A stretch of 64,000 nucleotides of DNA from Linepithema humile (taxonomy: Eukaryota; Arthropoda; Insecta; Hymenoptera; Formicidae): positions 9,610,001 to 9,674,000 of the forward strand of contig NC_090134.1 of NCBI RefSeq assembly GCF_040581485.1. The letters are read 5' to 3'. How positions within the stretch are numbered: the stretch's first letter is position 1; every line of letters starts with the position of its first letter. The notes under the pieces were generated by a model, which saw only the letters and a program-made list of their open reading frames with translations, made no database searches and had not been told where the DNA came from. The position numbers and the translations under genes were made by a program. Of this stretch, positions 26,301 through 41,300 are shown piece after piece.

Positions 26301-29300
26301 AGATTCGATGAAAATCACCGGAGCATTATCGCGATACACACATCGAACCTACTTCAATTAGGAAAGATAAAAATTTTAAACGCTAAGAGAATTATGAGTT
26401 ATTAATATCTGTCACGAATTAATTTTACATTACGCTGAATATTTCAGAAATTTTTGAAAAATGTTTACATAAAATAAAGATTTCAAATTTAAATTATTAT
26501 TATAATTAATAAATATTAAATTATTACAAATCTTGATAAGAAAACAAAGCGTAAAATTTCTGAAATTTATGTGGATGAGAAAAAAATTGTATTCAAATTA
26601 AAAAGATTGAGGTGTCAAGATACTTGCCATTCAATAATTCATAGGCGACGCGAAATTCGGGACACAGAGAGCTATACGCCTCCGGGCCGAACGTGCCAAT
26701 CATAGTAACTGGTTGATTCTCGTAAATCCTGTACCTCGATGTGTTCCAGAAGCACATGTCCTGTAACACTAGAAACCTTGTGGACCGACGCCTCTGACAT
26801 GTCTCGATATATTAACAATCGGATCTGTTTATATCACAGAGTAAACAAAAGAAACAAATCGAATATATTTCTACAACTTTTCGTAATATTTGAACGTTTA
26901 TCGATTGTTACAAACCAATGCGTTAATACAATATTATGCAATCCTCTCATTATCTGGATTGGTTTTTATTATTTATGCGCGATAATGAATTCTAAACGAT
27001 GGCTGCGGCTAATTAATGGGCTAAAAGGATTGCTTCGTGCAGAAGGAAGTTGAGATTTATCGTGGCAATTTACCTGTACGTAATCCGTGCAATTAATAGT
27101 TTTCACCGGTACCGGTCGCACTTTTATCTCGAGCACCGCTTTGCCGAAATTCTTCTCGGTCGCCTTGACGACTATAGTATCGAGAGCACCTTAACATAAA
27201 AGTTAAAATTCTTCTAGACAAAGCGATATATCATCTCATTTTGCAATATTACATTTAAATGAAATTCTCTTGGAAAACAGCAAATAGACACAATGCACCT
27301 ACCGTTTTTTGGAAGACTCCGTAGCAAAAGGTTCGAGGTGTTCTTCTGATAAATTACGAACTTCTCCTGCGACGGGAAGATCTCGTACCTCACATTTTCC
27401 GGTGTGGAAGAATCGTTTCGAAGGGTTCTAAGGCCAATTAATTTGATCATTGGACTGAACGCTCTGTCTCGTGCCAAATAAGGAAGTCTCAGCGTAAAAT
27501 TCGATTGCGGGAAGTAGAGTTCTAAAACAAAAAAAAAAAAGAAGTACATTTGTTAGGTTCTTATCGATGACCTCTTTGGAAAGGATTTTTGGATTGCGCC
27601 TTAGGCTGATAATCCGGATATCGTTCTCGAAAGTTGTCGCGCTCAAGAACAATGGTTCCTCGCTCGTAAATCCTCCGCGTAACGAACTCAATGGCTCGCC
27701 GGAAGCGTGGGAGGGCGCGGCCGAATTTCGGGAAGCTGCGAGTGGAGCAGTAATGGAACACACATACATACAGTGGTGTAGTAATTCCAGTTTCGTCGAT
27801 TTTGCTGGCGATTTCGCGTGCACGTGTCGCAGTTACTTGGTATATGGAAACGTCACGTTTCACGCCTCGCGGCTGTTTGCCAGCGTTAAAAATTGACAGG
27901 TGCATTCTCGGCAACAGCCGAGAAAATAAAAATACCAGTGATGTCTGCTATTAAATTACTATCTAGTGTGATAACGACGCGATTCAATTTTTACTGACTA
28001 CGCATTTCTTCGAAATAAAACGCCTAACACTTTTTTTCGTTACCGAATAAATGGTGATTTCAAAGAATATTCCTTTCCTCAAACGGCATCGTTATAAAGT
28101 AATTTGCAAGACTTACCAGCGTGCGCAATCGAATGCGCTTAATTTTGAATTGAACAAGTGCAAGAAAATACGTGAAAATCAAATGCGCAGCTAAATGGAA
28201 ATCCAATAGTGCCGCGAAATCTTGCTTAATGTTTAAATAAACGAAAGCCATTGTCTATCAAAATCCAAATCTCCAATTTCGCCGCGTTTTATGCGCGGGA
28301 GGAATAAATTATTTCGTAGAGAAGTCTATCTCTGATGCATATTTTATAGCCGCAAGAAAATTTGCATTTTTGCCGAAAGGCGAATATCCAAGCAACAGTT
28401 TTTCGCATCCTCGTCGGCTGAAATATTACGAAACCAATTTCCTGGAAGGAGAAAGAGATCTGACCAGGTATCTTCTCTTATTCGTAATACCGCAAAGATT
28501 CCTGCTGCAAGCTTTCCTAGGATAAGGACTCTGGTATGTGCATGCAGTTTTGCGTTTCCGAACGTGCTCAGCCGCAAAAATGCACTCCGCTGAATAAAAT
28601 ATGCCGCGAGACGATCTAAAGTTCGTCTGGTTCGAAGCTTACGATCCGATACATGTCGAAGCCGACCGACCGACGCTTTCCACGTTTGAGCTTACCTGAA
28701 ACGCACTCTTGAGATCGTCGGTGCCACGTTCGACGAATAAATTATGTCGCGAAAGGCGACTTTTCCTTGTCATATGTTATAAATTACGGAGCGATAAGCG
28801 GCGCGACAGGAAAAAGCCTTTCCACCGCGCGCAATTTCAGATCCCAGATACAGAAAAATATTATAGTCTGATGGAAGTCGTTTGTTTCAGAAGTGATGTA
28901 GGTTCAATCTTGAGACTTATAAATTTCAGAAAGATATATAAATGTAAACAGACGCGATGTCTACTTTAATAAGAGCGCAACTATAGCTAGTATACAAAAT
29001 AAGAATATATTGTATATTTTTACTTTGCAAAATATCTACATAAAAATTATAAAAACAAATATTGAAAACATGTATTGTTTCAACGATAATAATCATAGAA
29101 AAATATTTTGCCAATATCTATGCAAGAAACTATCAAGTTCTAGTTCTGATTCTGTTTCTTATAGTTTTATTTCTTCTTATTCGGCGAGCATTTCCAATTT
29201 CGACTGGAATAGATATTCGTTGATAGTCTACCCACTCGACGATAGAGTCTGTATCGATTCGATAGGTCTAGCTGTCTAGGAAAGTCCGTCGTCCTCGCGG

Positions 29301-32300
29301 AATGATGATATTGCTCCCCTAAGTGCGACTGTCGAGGGATTTAAAAGATGGGACAGCTTGTACATTTATACAGAGTCGCCTTATATCGAGAAGATTCTAT
29401 AAGGTTATAAAATTCTCTATCTGATATCATATTCTTACACCACTTGATGTTCCTAAACTTATATAAATTGCATTAATTAATGTATAAATCGCACTTAAGT
29501 ATAATATTTTATTAATTTCATTATTTTATATTGAGTTGGTCAGAAGGTTTCTTTGGATTTTGCTTTTAATTTGTATTGAAAAATTTGAAGGAACTTTCTG
29601 ATCAACCCAATAAATTACACATTCCAAAAAATTATATTATAAAAATATATAATTTTGAATTTTTTCAAAGAATTATATAAGTTTCATTACATTTCCTCCT
29701 CATTTTTTGGTGTAATATAATTTTAATCCTATCTACTTACTTTCACCAAGTTAAGGTTAATTAAGAGGATTACCTGTAGGGATTACTAGAGAATTATCAC
29801 AATTCGAATGTCTAGATCGTAGTCAGCTCGGGCTTTCGGCTTAATCTTTGCAAAGTGCCTTCCTACGAGATCGTGTTAAATGCTGAAACAACGATCCGAT
29901 TCTCCATTGGACGGTAGCGTCTAATTTCAGTATTTACGTGGGGAGGTTCAATGTCGAAGAAGGGAGGTGTTATATAGATTCTCTTTCTCCCCCGGAACCT
30001 TCGCGTGCGGCCAACGTCGTCGACGGAGGAACGAACTTCGGTGTCAAGGTGAGCGTGCAATCAATATACGCCGAGCGGCTGTTAATTTTAATCCGTGGAT
30101 CGCGTGTGCAGTCTGATACAGACGAAACGATTACGAGCACTTTTACAATCCGCCTCTCGTCCCACGCAAGTTCCTCGACACCACCCTTTCTCATCAAGTA
30201 TCTTTCGGACGCACACCGCTGGATACAAGATTTCCACTAGAATCAACGTTAATTTTGATGACAGGTCCATATTTGATAATTTGGAGAAAATATTTTTCAT
30301 AACTGGAATATCACAAGATATTAACAGCATATTTAAATTCAAATTAGTTCTGTCACATTTTGTTTTTATTTTTACAAGTATAGACCTTTTTAATTTCATA
30401 GAATTTAATTTTCTAGAATGTTCTGGAATAAAATTGAGATTTTTTAGAATTTAATTTCTAAACATCTTGAGATTTTATTTTTTAAATATCTGCTATTAAG
30501 TGTTAAAGTAACAATAATGAAGGCAGTCCTCTAAAAATTTTGTTTAGGCAGCAGTCGATTTTTTTATATGTAATCATGCTTAAGGTGTCTATTCAAATGC
30601 TAATTCGTGTAAGCAATGCGTTTAGATCACCATATGTTCCATCCACTTTCTTGTCCTTCTACTGCATTGTAGACACATTCAGCATGAGCCCTTAATTTGA
30701 ATAATAATTTCCTATCTCCATATATTGGAACAAGAACAATTAATTCTGCGATTCGTGGGTAAAAGAACGAACGTTCCATATTCTCACATAGAACATTCGC
30801 CTCATTATCGAGCATGTAGTAAAATGGAATTGGTTCCTTCCAAGATGTATAATAGATATAAATTTCAGCGAAATCAGAACGCTATCACGAAATGTATATA
30901 GTAATCCTACAAATGAATTTATATATAATTAATTTTCAAAGCTGCTAATTAATTAAATGTTATGAAATATCTCATACATCTCAAATATATATTTATTATA
31001 AAATTTCAGTAAATTTTTGAAATGCAGAGTAGCAAAATGGTGCAATATAAAGAAACTGCGTCACCGAATATATGTATAAATTCTATTCTATCACAAAACG
31101 CATACTAAATGCACTCGGGTACACCCGATGCAGGCACGGTACCGTTCGTATCCCAGGTGCGATCGACCGTAGGGAAGTTGTTCGCGTGTTAAGCGTCGTA
31201 CGGAGTAGTGTTTGCATATTCAAGAGCGGATAACGCCGCACCAAGGCAGATACGTCTTGCAGACATCTCCTTCTCTCTGTGTCTTTTCGTGTAATTAAAT
31301 TCTTAGCGCCGAATGTCAGACCGCCTCATTCGAATACTTGGACACGGACAATTTATTAATATTAATATTATTCGGGGCTCCTTCCATTTTATTTTAATAA
31401 TTAAAATACTTAACACCGTGATCTGTGGATATAAGTCGTATAAGCCGTATAAATTGCAGATGTACAAATACAAGATAATAATACATAAGTTATAAAGGAT
31501 AACAATAAAAAACAAAAATATTTTTATTTTAAATTTTTAAATAGAACAAAAGAATATTTTTAAATTTTTATTATTGATAGCAGCAGTTTCGCAATACGTG
31601 TTATTATTTATTAGTTTCATTTATTAACCCGTTAAAAATGTAGGTCTTGCATGTAGTGCACGCGTACAGCAGATTCTGCTCAGAATGCTGCTGGAATTCC
31701 GCGTACGAGCGATATTTCCGCGATGGATGAATTCGATTTGCGCTTATGCGCGTAATAAATTAACTTCGGAGGGTCAGCTGTACGAAATAAGCTGCTTTGA
31801 TGAATCTCCATTAATAATCAGACGTTATCGCTAAGTACAACGTCATGTTCGACGCATTGCATTTAGTCCGAACAGTGGCCATTCGTGACAGGCTTCTCCT
31901 GTAATTGTGGAACGTAGTTTAATGGACTTTGGGTGCCACATTTCTCTCCGTCCTTTTGATTCAATCGATTGATTCAACAAGATTTTCTGGCAATATTGGA
32001 CGAGATTTGCATTTCAATGCGGTCATTAAGGTCTATTCATACAAATGTAGCCTAAAAATGGCTTTTATTATGAATGTTATTGTATTTTCACGTTCCACAG
32101 CAAATAGCACTATAAATATAACTTTTTTTTTCTAAATATCACACATTTTGTAATTATTATACGCCATTTTTTTTATCTGATACAGCTATAAAGTAATTTC
32201 TACGTGGGTTACTTAGGATAATATAAGACGCACCAAGGTTTACATTTAGTTAAAGCATCATTAATCTCCATCGGCCGCTTCCGCATTCTCGTTGCGTTTT

Positions 32301-35300
32301 TTAGGTAAAACGAGCGAGCATAGTTTCGAGGGGTCGTAAAAATAGCATCGTCGACGGCGTAATTTTTCGAGGTGGCAATGAAAATAAAAGGGGCTTCGTC
32401 TAATAGGTGAAGTAGGTGCGCGGTATTTCTTACCGCCTGTCTAACATAATGACTCTCTGTAACTCCGTTTTATTGGTGCGATGGCGGAACGTTAATCCTA
32501 GGGATTCTCCGCGCGAATGCACGGAATTGTTTATTCCACAGTCCGAGCTCGCCCCGACACACAAACGACACCGCGGGTCGTTTATTAACCCATTTTGCCC
32601 GACGGTGTCCGTGGCGTCGTCAGTCTCTCGCCACACGCTCGTCCTGTTCCGGAAAACCGAGATCCACCTGACTTTCGTCGGGGATCAGAAATGAGTTACA
32701 TTCATTGCTATGCAGCTGGAACGATCGTAATTTTACTCTGTCATACACGTTAAAGCCGAGGAGCTTAAGGAAGAGATATCGATAGTTTTTTAATTAAAAG
32801 CAGTTAAAAATGGAAAAGTCTTTTACGACAAGTTGAAACAAATTTAGAGAGACTTTTTATGTAATATATTTTTTATAATACATCAGCGTGTGTAAGTAAT
32901 TCGTTTTTTCTCCTCGAGCATTATTATAACCTCGGGCGCGAAATTGTATTGCTCAACTTGCGAAACATCAAAGTTATATTATAAAACTTTGAACGTTAAT
33001 AACGTCCGATGGCACGTGCGCTTTGAACTACTGGCTTTAACCGACCACGATGATATGTCATTGTGGCGAAAGAAAAACCGATCATATTCATGAAAGGCTT
33101 TTTCTCTTTAAAAGAGTTTTCGCTTGAAGAAAAAAGCGTTGCGGCGTTCATATTCTTAAGTGCTTGGTTGTCGACGTGAGTCACGGGACGGGAGCGCTTA
33201 GGGCTTTCGACACCGTGCGATGAAAATGGCAGATGAGCTTAGCTTATGCTGCTTAAGATTTTCTACAGTATGACACTTTATCATCGCAACGTCGAAAGAA
33301 CTTATATTGAGCGCCAATTCGTCCGAATGATTTTATACCAACTTCCGATAGCTCATGAAATGTATATTACGTTGAAGTCTCTGCAGCGCAAACATTCATT
33401 GTTATTGGCTTGGTGAGAAAATTTCCCTGGTGGCTTTCTTTCGGCAGGTTAGCATAATTGAAAAGTTTATTTTCAAAGTACTTTAAATCAATATTTTTCG
33501 CAAATGGAAATTTTGTTTTCCATAGTTTTGTAATTTACAATATTTTTTTTCGAAAAAAAATGTAGATTTAAAACGTTTTGAAAGTAAACTCTTTCACTGA
33601 AAGTAAAATATATGATTTTGTGAAATCTTATTCAAATTGTGTTTTTTATATAAATCTTTATGTCTTTGTATGGAAATACAGCCAGATACAAATATTTTCT
33701 CTTGCACTTTACTCGAGACACCCCATTGTGTGTATCCCACGAGAGACATCTTAACGTTCGCGCACTTCATCTTCTTTACTGTCTCACTGCTCTTATCAGG
33801 TTTCGTCTAGTGTCGCTATAAAGATGCCACAATAAACGCCGCAACAATGAAACAGCTATAAAGATGTATTATTATCAATTTTATTTTAATGAAAGAAATA
33901 CGATGCACTTTGCATTTTGATCTCGACAAATAAATCTAAAGCTGCAGTTGAGAAATTATACATGAAGAGTATTATCTAAAATATATTTTTATTAAATATA
34001 TGTTTTATTACCTATATATTGACATAATTCACGCATCTAGCATAATTCATAAATGTATCAAATTCCCTGCACTGATATTACAATTGGTGCAATATAATTT
34101 ATTAATTGCAGTACTGATAATATAATAATAAATAATTTTATTACTCAAATAAATTTACTTGAATAATTTTATTGTATAAATGAAAGCATTTATTTGGAGA
34201 AATCTTTAATACCGAGTAAAGACGTTTAATTATTCGAGCAATATCTAGATAGAATCTTACAATCCAGGAAGGAAAGTTAAATTGCTTAATGATAGCACTA
34301 ATCGATGCTGTAATAGAACTTAAAACAACTGGACAGACAAACAGCGTTAATTTGCTGCACGAAATTCGGCGATGCGCTATCAGTTAATAATCCTCAGCTA
34401 ATGGCTACTGCAAGCCGACTTTGTAAAGTTTGATCTAGGCAGGTAATTACGACATGTCGAAGTTGAACATCGAATCGGCGCAACGGCTTAAGTTCGGTGC
34501 ATAATACACAAGAGATAGAGTGGGAGAATTCGTTTAAATCGATCGATGCAACGTATGCAGTCCATGCGGGCGATACGCTCGAGCTGCAAACGTATGCATG
34601 CACGCACGTACGCACGTATACGCGGAATCGTTAGACGTAGAAACCCTGTATTTGCACATCAAGTTACAAGTTTCACGATCCCAAAAATAAAGACCGTGAA
34701 CATGATATGTGCAGCCATACAAAACGCCGCGCGGCCCTTGCTTTTCGATCTCGAAGGTCCTGTCACCCCAAATCGAGCCATCGCGTTATCGCAATCATGC
34801 TGATAAATGCTTTGGTGTGCTCGCCCTTCTAGCTGCACGCTTCTAGAATCGCTAAATAAAACGTTCTTTTGCTATGAATAACATTTAAAATTTTAATAAT
34901 TTTAATAATTTTAATAATTTTAATTTTAAATTTTGTAAATTTTTGTGTTTAAACAAGGCATTCTTTTTTTTAACTAACAAAAATAAAAATATATAAATTA
35001 TTCACGAAGAATTTCACGTCAAGTATCGTTATGCAATGTTATTTTACTTCATAAAACGAGAAGAGTGTGTCATTGTTCGCTCGGCCACTCGTATGTAAAA
35101 AGATACACTGAGAATATCCTGGTGTTTAATATTGATGATCTGTTAAAGCCGACATGTCGATGCGCAGACGGCGGACCGATGTGATAGCACACACGTGTGT
35201 CAACAAGTTTCGAGGTGAGAAGAAGGAGACTGTCATTGTCGCGACACTTGGCAGGGAGAGATCCTGCACGCGACTGGCGCAAAACTATAGAGACACGAGT

Positions 35301-38300
35301 AGGTGCTATAGATCTCAAAACGGAGACATCTGCGTGCATACGACACCGATAAATAACGAAAGCCGTCTGTTAACCTGCCTTTTCTCTGCCACGTTTCCCT
35401 CATTTTCCAGCTTTTATCCCGATAGTCGACCCCTCCGCTCCGAAATAAGCTAACTATATTTAGGACACTTCGACACGGCTCCATGGAAAACTTCGTGGTC
35501 GTCGAACATCCGCACCTTTTAGGAGACGAACTTATGACCCTGTTAGCATCGACGTGTTAATACCCAGCGCGGTGTGTCGTAATGTACTATACGTGGTGAG
35601 AAATCATAAACATTCATGACTCGTTATTACACTATGAGATAGTCTCCTTCCATTTGCTCGGGAAAGTGATTTTATGTATGAGAAGGGTGTTGAGAAGAAT
35701 ATCATAATTTATTACCTGCAAATGCGAGCCTTTCTCAGACTTTTAGAGATCTCAATTCTTATATACTAAATTACTACAGTATTAATTTATTTATCATATT
35801 ATGAATATTAATTCAATATTAATATTGTATAATAATGTATATTAATTAAATCAAACTTCTGAAATGTTTCTAAAATTTGTGGCAATCTACTACACATAAT
35901 TTATATAATAATTTTATCTATTACATATCTCTCTCGTGGTATTTTGTTGCAGAAAGCAACAATTTCGAGCTAATTATTGGTTGAAATGTCGGCTACCAGT
36001 ATCTATTGCGCATAGTTATCCATTATCTTCATAATTTCGCATGACATATTTCTCTGCTTAATTGCATCCTAAACAAATAATCGATAATCTGGCTAATTAA
36101 ACACTGAGTGGGTAACTATTATGAAATTTTGACAGTGGAATTGCCATATAAAAGTTGAGCTCTTAAGTAATAACACTAAAATATATATAAAAAATTGTCA
36201 GCTCATAATATAAAATATTTTCTGCAAATAATTAAAACATAATAATAATATATTTTACGTTTAATTAAATTACATTAAATCTGAAAAGTTCAATAGTTCT
36301 ATTTTAATGCTTACTTCAACAAATTATAATAAATCTTATATTAAAATATAATTATTTTTCTATCAATTAGACACACATTTCAATTACTAACGAGCATATG
36401 TAATAAAGGTCAGTACATCTATAAAAATGCTCGTAAAGCAGAGAGAATTATTAAAATAATAGAAAAAGTATCCAATATCGTGCGCGCATGAAAATAATGC
36501 ACATGTCAAGGAAATAAAAATACCTTTTATTTAGGGTAGGTAGAAAAATGCGAATGCAGAATATTGAAAGGGCATACAGCAGCATCGTATAAAAATACGA
36601 CATCAAGTTTTGGCTTCCGAAATTCGTAAACAATCACTGCGGTATATCGTCAATGTCACGCGATGTTTTTTGTGTACGGCTTTCCTAGAATCTGAAACTG
36701 AATACTAGCCATGTATGTACCTTCCGTTAAACCCTACGATTGTCCGGCCGTGTTGGATTTGATCAGAGATAGAACAATGTTTCATATTTTCTCGTAGCTT
36801 GCCAAAAAACGTACATCAGATAGCCCAAAGTAATTATCTTTATCTATTTCAAACTATATACATTTTGCTTAAAATTTGTTGCGTTGAAACTTGCTAAAAA
36901 AATGTTAATTAAGTTTAAGCCGTGACATTTGCCATAAATGAATACGAAGTAATTGAAATTATAATTATCTCTTTATATCTGCATTAATTAATTTAATATT
37001 ACCTATCTGTTAATTTGAAAATAAAATTGCACTGTTTGATAACTTTTTATGTTGTTTACCAACATAAAATATTTATTAGTTGGAAGTTAAACAATTAATA
37101 ATGTTTTTATCAATTTATCTCAAGGAAAGTCGCGTTATTAAAAATTTTTTTCTGATAAATTACAACGAATAATAGGATCGCGTTTTATTTCAAGCAGGAA
37201 TTTCTACGCCGCGTAGCGTTTGAAACTGCATACTCACTGAATAAATTTAATAAATTTATTAAATGCATTTATTGTAGTTTTATTAGTAGAATATTTTAAT
37301 AAAGTTATTATTAATGATAAAATGCATGATACTAAATGAATAACATGTAAAAGTGCTAAAAAATCTTTCCGCGCGTAGGGATTATTTTGCTCCGCGTAGT
37401 AATATGAAATTAGCCAACTAACCGTGACGTCACAGATGTAGCTACTTTACCAATCAGTTCGCGCTAAACGTTCCCGGAAAGAAGTCGGATTGGGCTGGTG
37501 TCGTGTTTCTGCGTCTTTTTTGTTTGTTTCGAGGAAGTTTTGTATCTTAGTAAGTATCAAGATAATTGAATGTAGTGATGAGTGATTGTTTTGAGGCATT
37601 ATTTCGCCGGCGCGATCGCGAATGCGCGCGAGTTCGTTTTTTGTTGTCCGAGTCATCGCTTCGCGTCGGTCGGCGGTTTTCGTTTTTCGATATGGATCTT
37701 TCGTGTGTATCTTACGCCGATTACTTTAGTGTTGCGAGTGTCATTCAGCGTCAGAAACATCGAGGAGCATCGGAGAAAACATCGGATAAAAGCATCGAGG
37801 GATTCATCGAAGCAGGTAATGGAGTTTGCTCTAATATAAGTATTTGCGTGGGTCAGTGTCGCGTCCGCCATGACAGTTCTGAGATTTTTCCGTTGATCAA
37901 GAGCTCGTCGTCTTGTCGACGCGTTACAAGTATCGAATAAATCTCAATGTACTAACTAATTCGCTCGATCGCGATAAAATGAATTCCGATATTTGTGATT
38001 CATATCGATCGCGATCTGTTTGGACCGCCTTTCGTCAAAAAATAGCATATTTTAATAAATAAGAAATATACATTTTTTTGCACTTTGAATAAAGTTTTTT
38101 TTTTAAATATTCAACAATTTACATTCTACATTTGAAATTACGTTAATCATTTGTATAGAGGTAGTCGACGTCGTTTTTCGACACTCGTTAGCCGCAGCAT
38201 TAAGCTCTAATCCTTCTGCATCCGCGAAATAATATAACTTGGAGGGATAGTAAAGAGAAGGATAAATTTCAAATTTAATCCGCTTATAATATTTTTTCAT

Positions 38301-41300
38301 TTTATATTATGTTATTGCAATTGCAACTAAATCATTAATTTGAAGCAGAGGTAAGAAATAGTCAATGAAATAAGATAAGAAGTAATTACTATTTTATTAA
38401 TGTAAATATATAGAATTTTTTGAATTTGTGGCAATTTATTCTATACATAATATTGTTTATTTAATATTTTACGTAATATTTATTGCGAAAAGCAATAATT
38501 TTGAATTTCTCGGGTGAGAAATCGAATACAAGCAATCTATAAATTTTGCATAGTTATCTGTAATTCCCTAATAATACCATACCGCTCATTTCTGTGTGTA
38601 ATTATATCTCTAATGAATAATCAATAATTTGATTAATAAAATATTGTATATATAATTATTTTGAGATTTGAATAGTAAAACTTAAATTACTAAAATTATA
38701 TACACACATTTGATTTTTTGCAGAACATCATATTAAGTATTATTATATTACGTATATGATTTATAATTCTTAGTTTACAATATAAACCATTTTTCGTGAA
38801 TAATCAATAGTAATAATCACAGAAACACACTTATTTCACATCAACTATAATTTAATAATGTTATTTTATTAAAATTATTCTTTGACTTATAGAATTTATA
38901 GAATTATTATAAAAACTTGTATAAAAACTCATAATTACTTTACTATTCATTAGCTAGATTTCAATTATTGATGAGCGTAATATTCTGTTGAGCAAAATTG
39001 GGTCAAAGGATGTTATTAACTTTACATCCGCGTTGCTAATCGGCCTTATCTATAGTGAATAATACTACTGACGGTATTACGATGCCGGGCTTAAGTAATT
39101 CGCTTACCGTACACCATGCACATTAAATTTTACGATCACAACAAACCGAGATAATAGTGCGACGCGCGACAATGCGCTTAGCTGCATTTCACGGTAACAA
39201 ACTTGCCGAAGAACCAAATTTCCGCGTGCTACGAAGTAATAAAATCATTGCGGAAATAAACAAGAACTTTGAGAAGGACTCTTCGCAAAGTAGAAACTGT
39301 ACACAATTCCTTTTTTTTTTTTTGTTCACTACGCGCCGCAATTTCGTTCTCGCGACGAGTTGGTTACTTATTAAAGGGAAGTTTTTACCTTTTTATCTCG
39401 TCCTTGTAATCTCGCCTATCTCACTGCCCTTCTCTAACATCTGTTTCTCGCGGCATTTATTTTCAGTCGACGAGATAAAATCGCATGGTGCAATTTTAGT
39501 TAAATTTAAAAAAATGTTGGATGATATATATTGTTCGGGATTTATGCTCCGTTATATTTTTTCTGCACTATTTTGCGCTACAGTGTGAAAAATACAACTA
39601 AATATTTGCACGAGAAATATATAAAAAAATAGTAAAATAAGAGAGAGAGAATCGGTGCAATAAATCAATGTAATTTGTGGATAGATCGAGATAATAAAGT
39701 TCAACTTGTTGATTTAATCGTACAGTCACCGCGGAAATATCTCTGATGAAAGTGAAATATTCTCACGGAAATGTTTAGAAGGAATACTTTTCAATTAACA
39801 TATTTAACTTCAGACCAGTTGCAATTCTATTTTCCCACAAATACTTAGATCACACTGTTTTCTAATAGTCGCAAAGATAATGTTAGCTTTAAATTTTGCC
39901 GATTAAACTTGCATGCCAGGCAAGTCTCGGTGTTCGTTAGATGCGCAAGCCGATGTGGCGGGCGTAATTTCTGCCGGTAGCGGAACTAATTCACGATGTT
40001 CTCGTGCCACGGCGAATAAATTAAGCGAATAAATTATGAACAACGATTACTCCCGCGGAATGCGTTAATCCGAATCGGGTCGATTGGACTGCGGCACATC
40101 GCTTTGATTATCGCAATGAGAGTTTGCGCGTGATATGTAGGTGTTTCCCGATGATCATCGATTTTTCCTCGCCCATCCCTCTATCTAACGGACGGGATAT
40201 AATTGCTTTTAACTGGACTTTTATGTTCCATTCTTGGCTTCACAGCCAAGTTAAGTTTACCCAAAGACCGACCGCACACCGACGCGCTTTTACCGGCAAT
40301 AAGGTGCCGAGAACTTAATCAAAGTCTCGGTAAACATGGCCCGGTTTTCATATCGCAATCGCCTCACGACCAACACGCGACTGCTTCCTTAATTTTGCCT
40401 CTTCGTGTTTAGTAGATGATTAATTAATTTTATACGTGGTTCTATGTTAATTTTAGTACATGTAAAGTCTGGGTTAATTGTGCTTTTACGTAAATAATTA
40501 TTGATCTAATTTATATCTTCATAATGTTTGCGTTCTTAATCTTTTAAAGTTGGCACGGTTTTGTTGATAATAAACTTTATCAAAAGCCGTACGAACTTTG
40601 TTGGTTATCTAATATAAACACATTTTGTTTGAATTTTTATTGTAGCATTTTCAATATTATAATGGAACTAAAAAATGAAGTTTAATATTTTACACAATGA
40701 ACAAATTATATGATCTTTTTTTAAAGAAAAGAAAGCTTTTGTTTTCTTTGAAACACATTTATTTTAATTGAATTTATTTGTAAGTATCGCAAAAATTTAT
40801 AATTGATTTACTTTTTAGTAACATCTCAGAGAATCATATCAACCTCGAGCAAAGCTTCTCGGAAACTTTTCGTTTTATGCGTAACAAATATGTATCCATA
40901 AAATGTTACGTCTTCTTATTGCTGTTATGCTTGTTGAATCGAAACGTGTGCACATAAAAGCCATCGATACATGATGCAATCGATGCTTTGCAGGAAGCGA
41001 TATATTTTCTACATTTCGTTAGTGCATACACTACTTTACGTATATGCGCTTCAATCGTGAAAAGATTTTAATTAAAATCAGACTATATATGACATAAATA
41101 TTAAATAACGTATGGCAATCAAATATTGCCAAGAAAAGCTAAATTTCAAACCAGTATTTCCAGAGTATTATAGAATTTTTCTCATAACAAATCAAACATT
41201 AATTAAAAAAACACTAAGCGTATTATTATAAATATCTGTGTATTGAATATTGTTTACCCAAATAGTATATGCATATAAATAAAATAGGAACCGGTTAAAA

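Larger units (their letters stand above)
35870..38310 (+). repeat. Tandem duplication, unit 1
   Basis: Four blocks recur in the same order and orientation in unit 2: A 35,870-36,180 (with 38,420-38,700), B 36,530-36,840 (with 41,385-41,690), promoter block 37,370-37,560 (with 41,995-42,185) and C 38,155-38,300 (with 44,010-44,170). Identity was judged by eye and is moderate with many indels, so the duplication is old. Examples are ATTTGTGGCAAT and GCATAGTTATC in A, and GATATTGAAAGG-like sequence in B. Unit 1 is about 2.5 kb. Confidence 0.72.

Noticed and set aside
30627..30840. Minus-strand ORF resembling coding sequence (FYYMLDNEANVLCENMERSF)
   Set aside because: The composition looks protein-like, but no family is recognised, there is no splice context and only about 70 codons are open. 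It could be a gene fragment, so it is not called.
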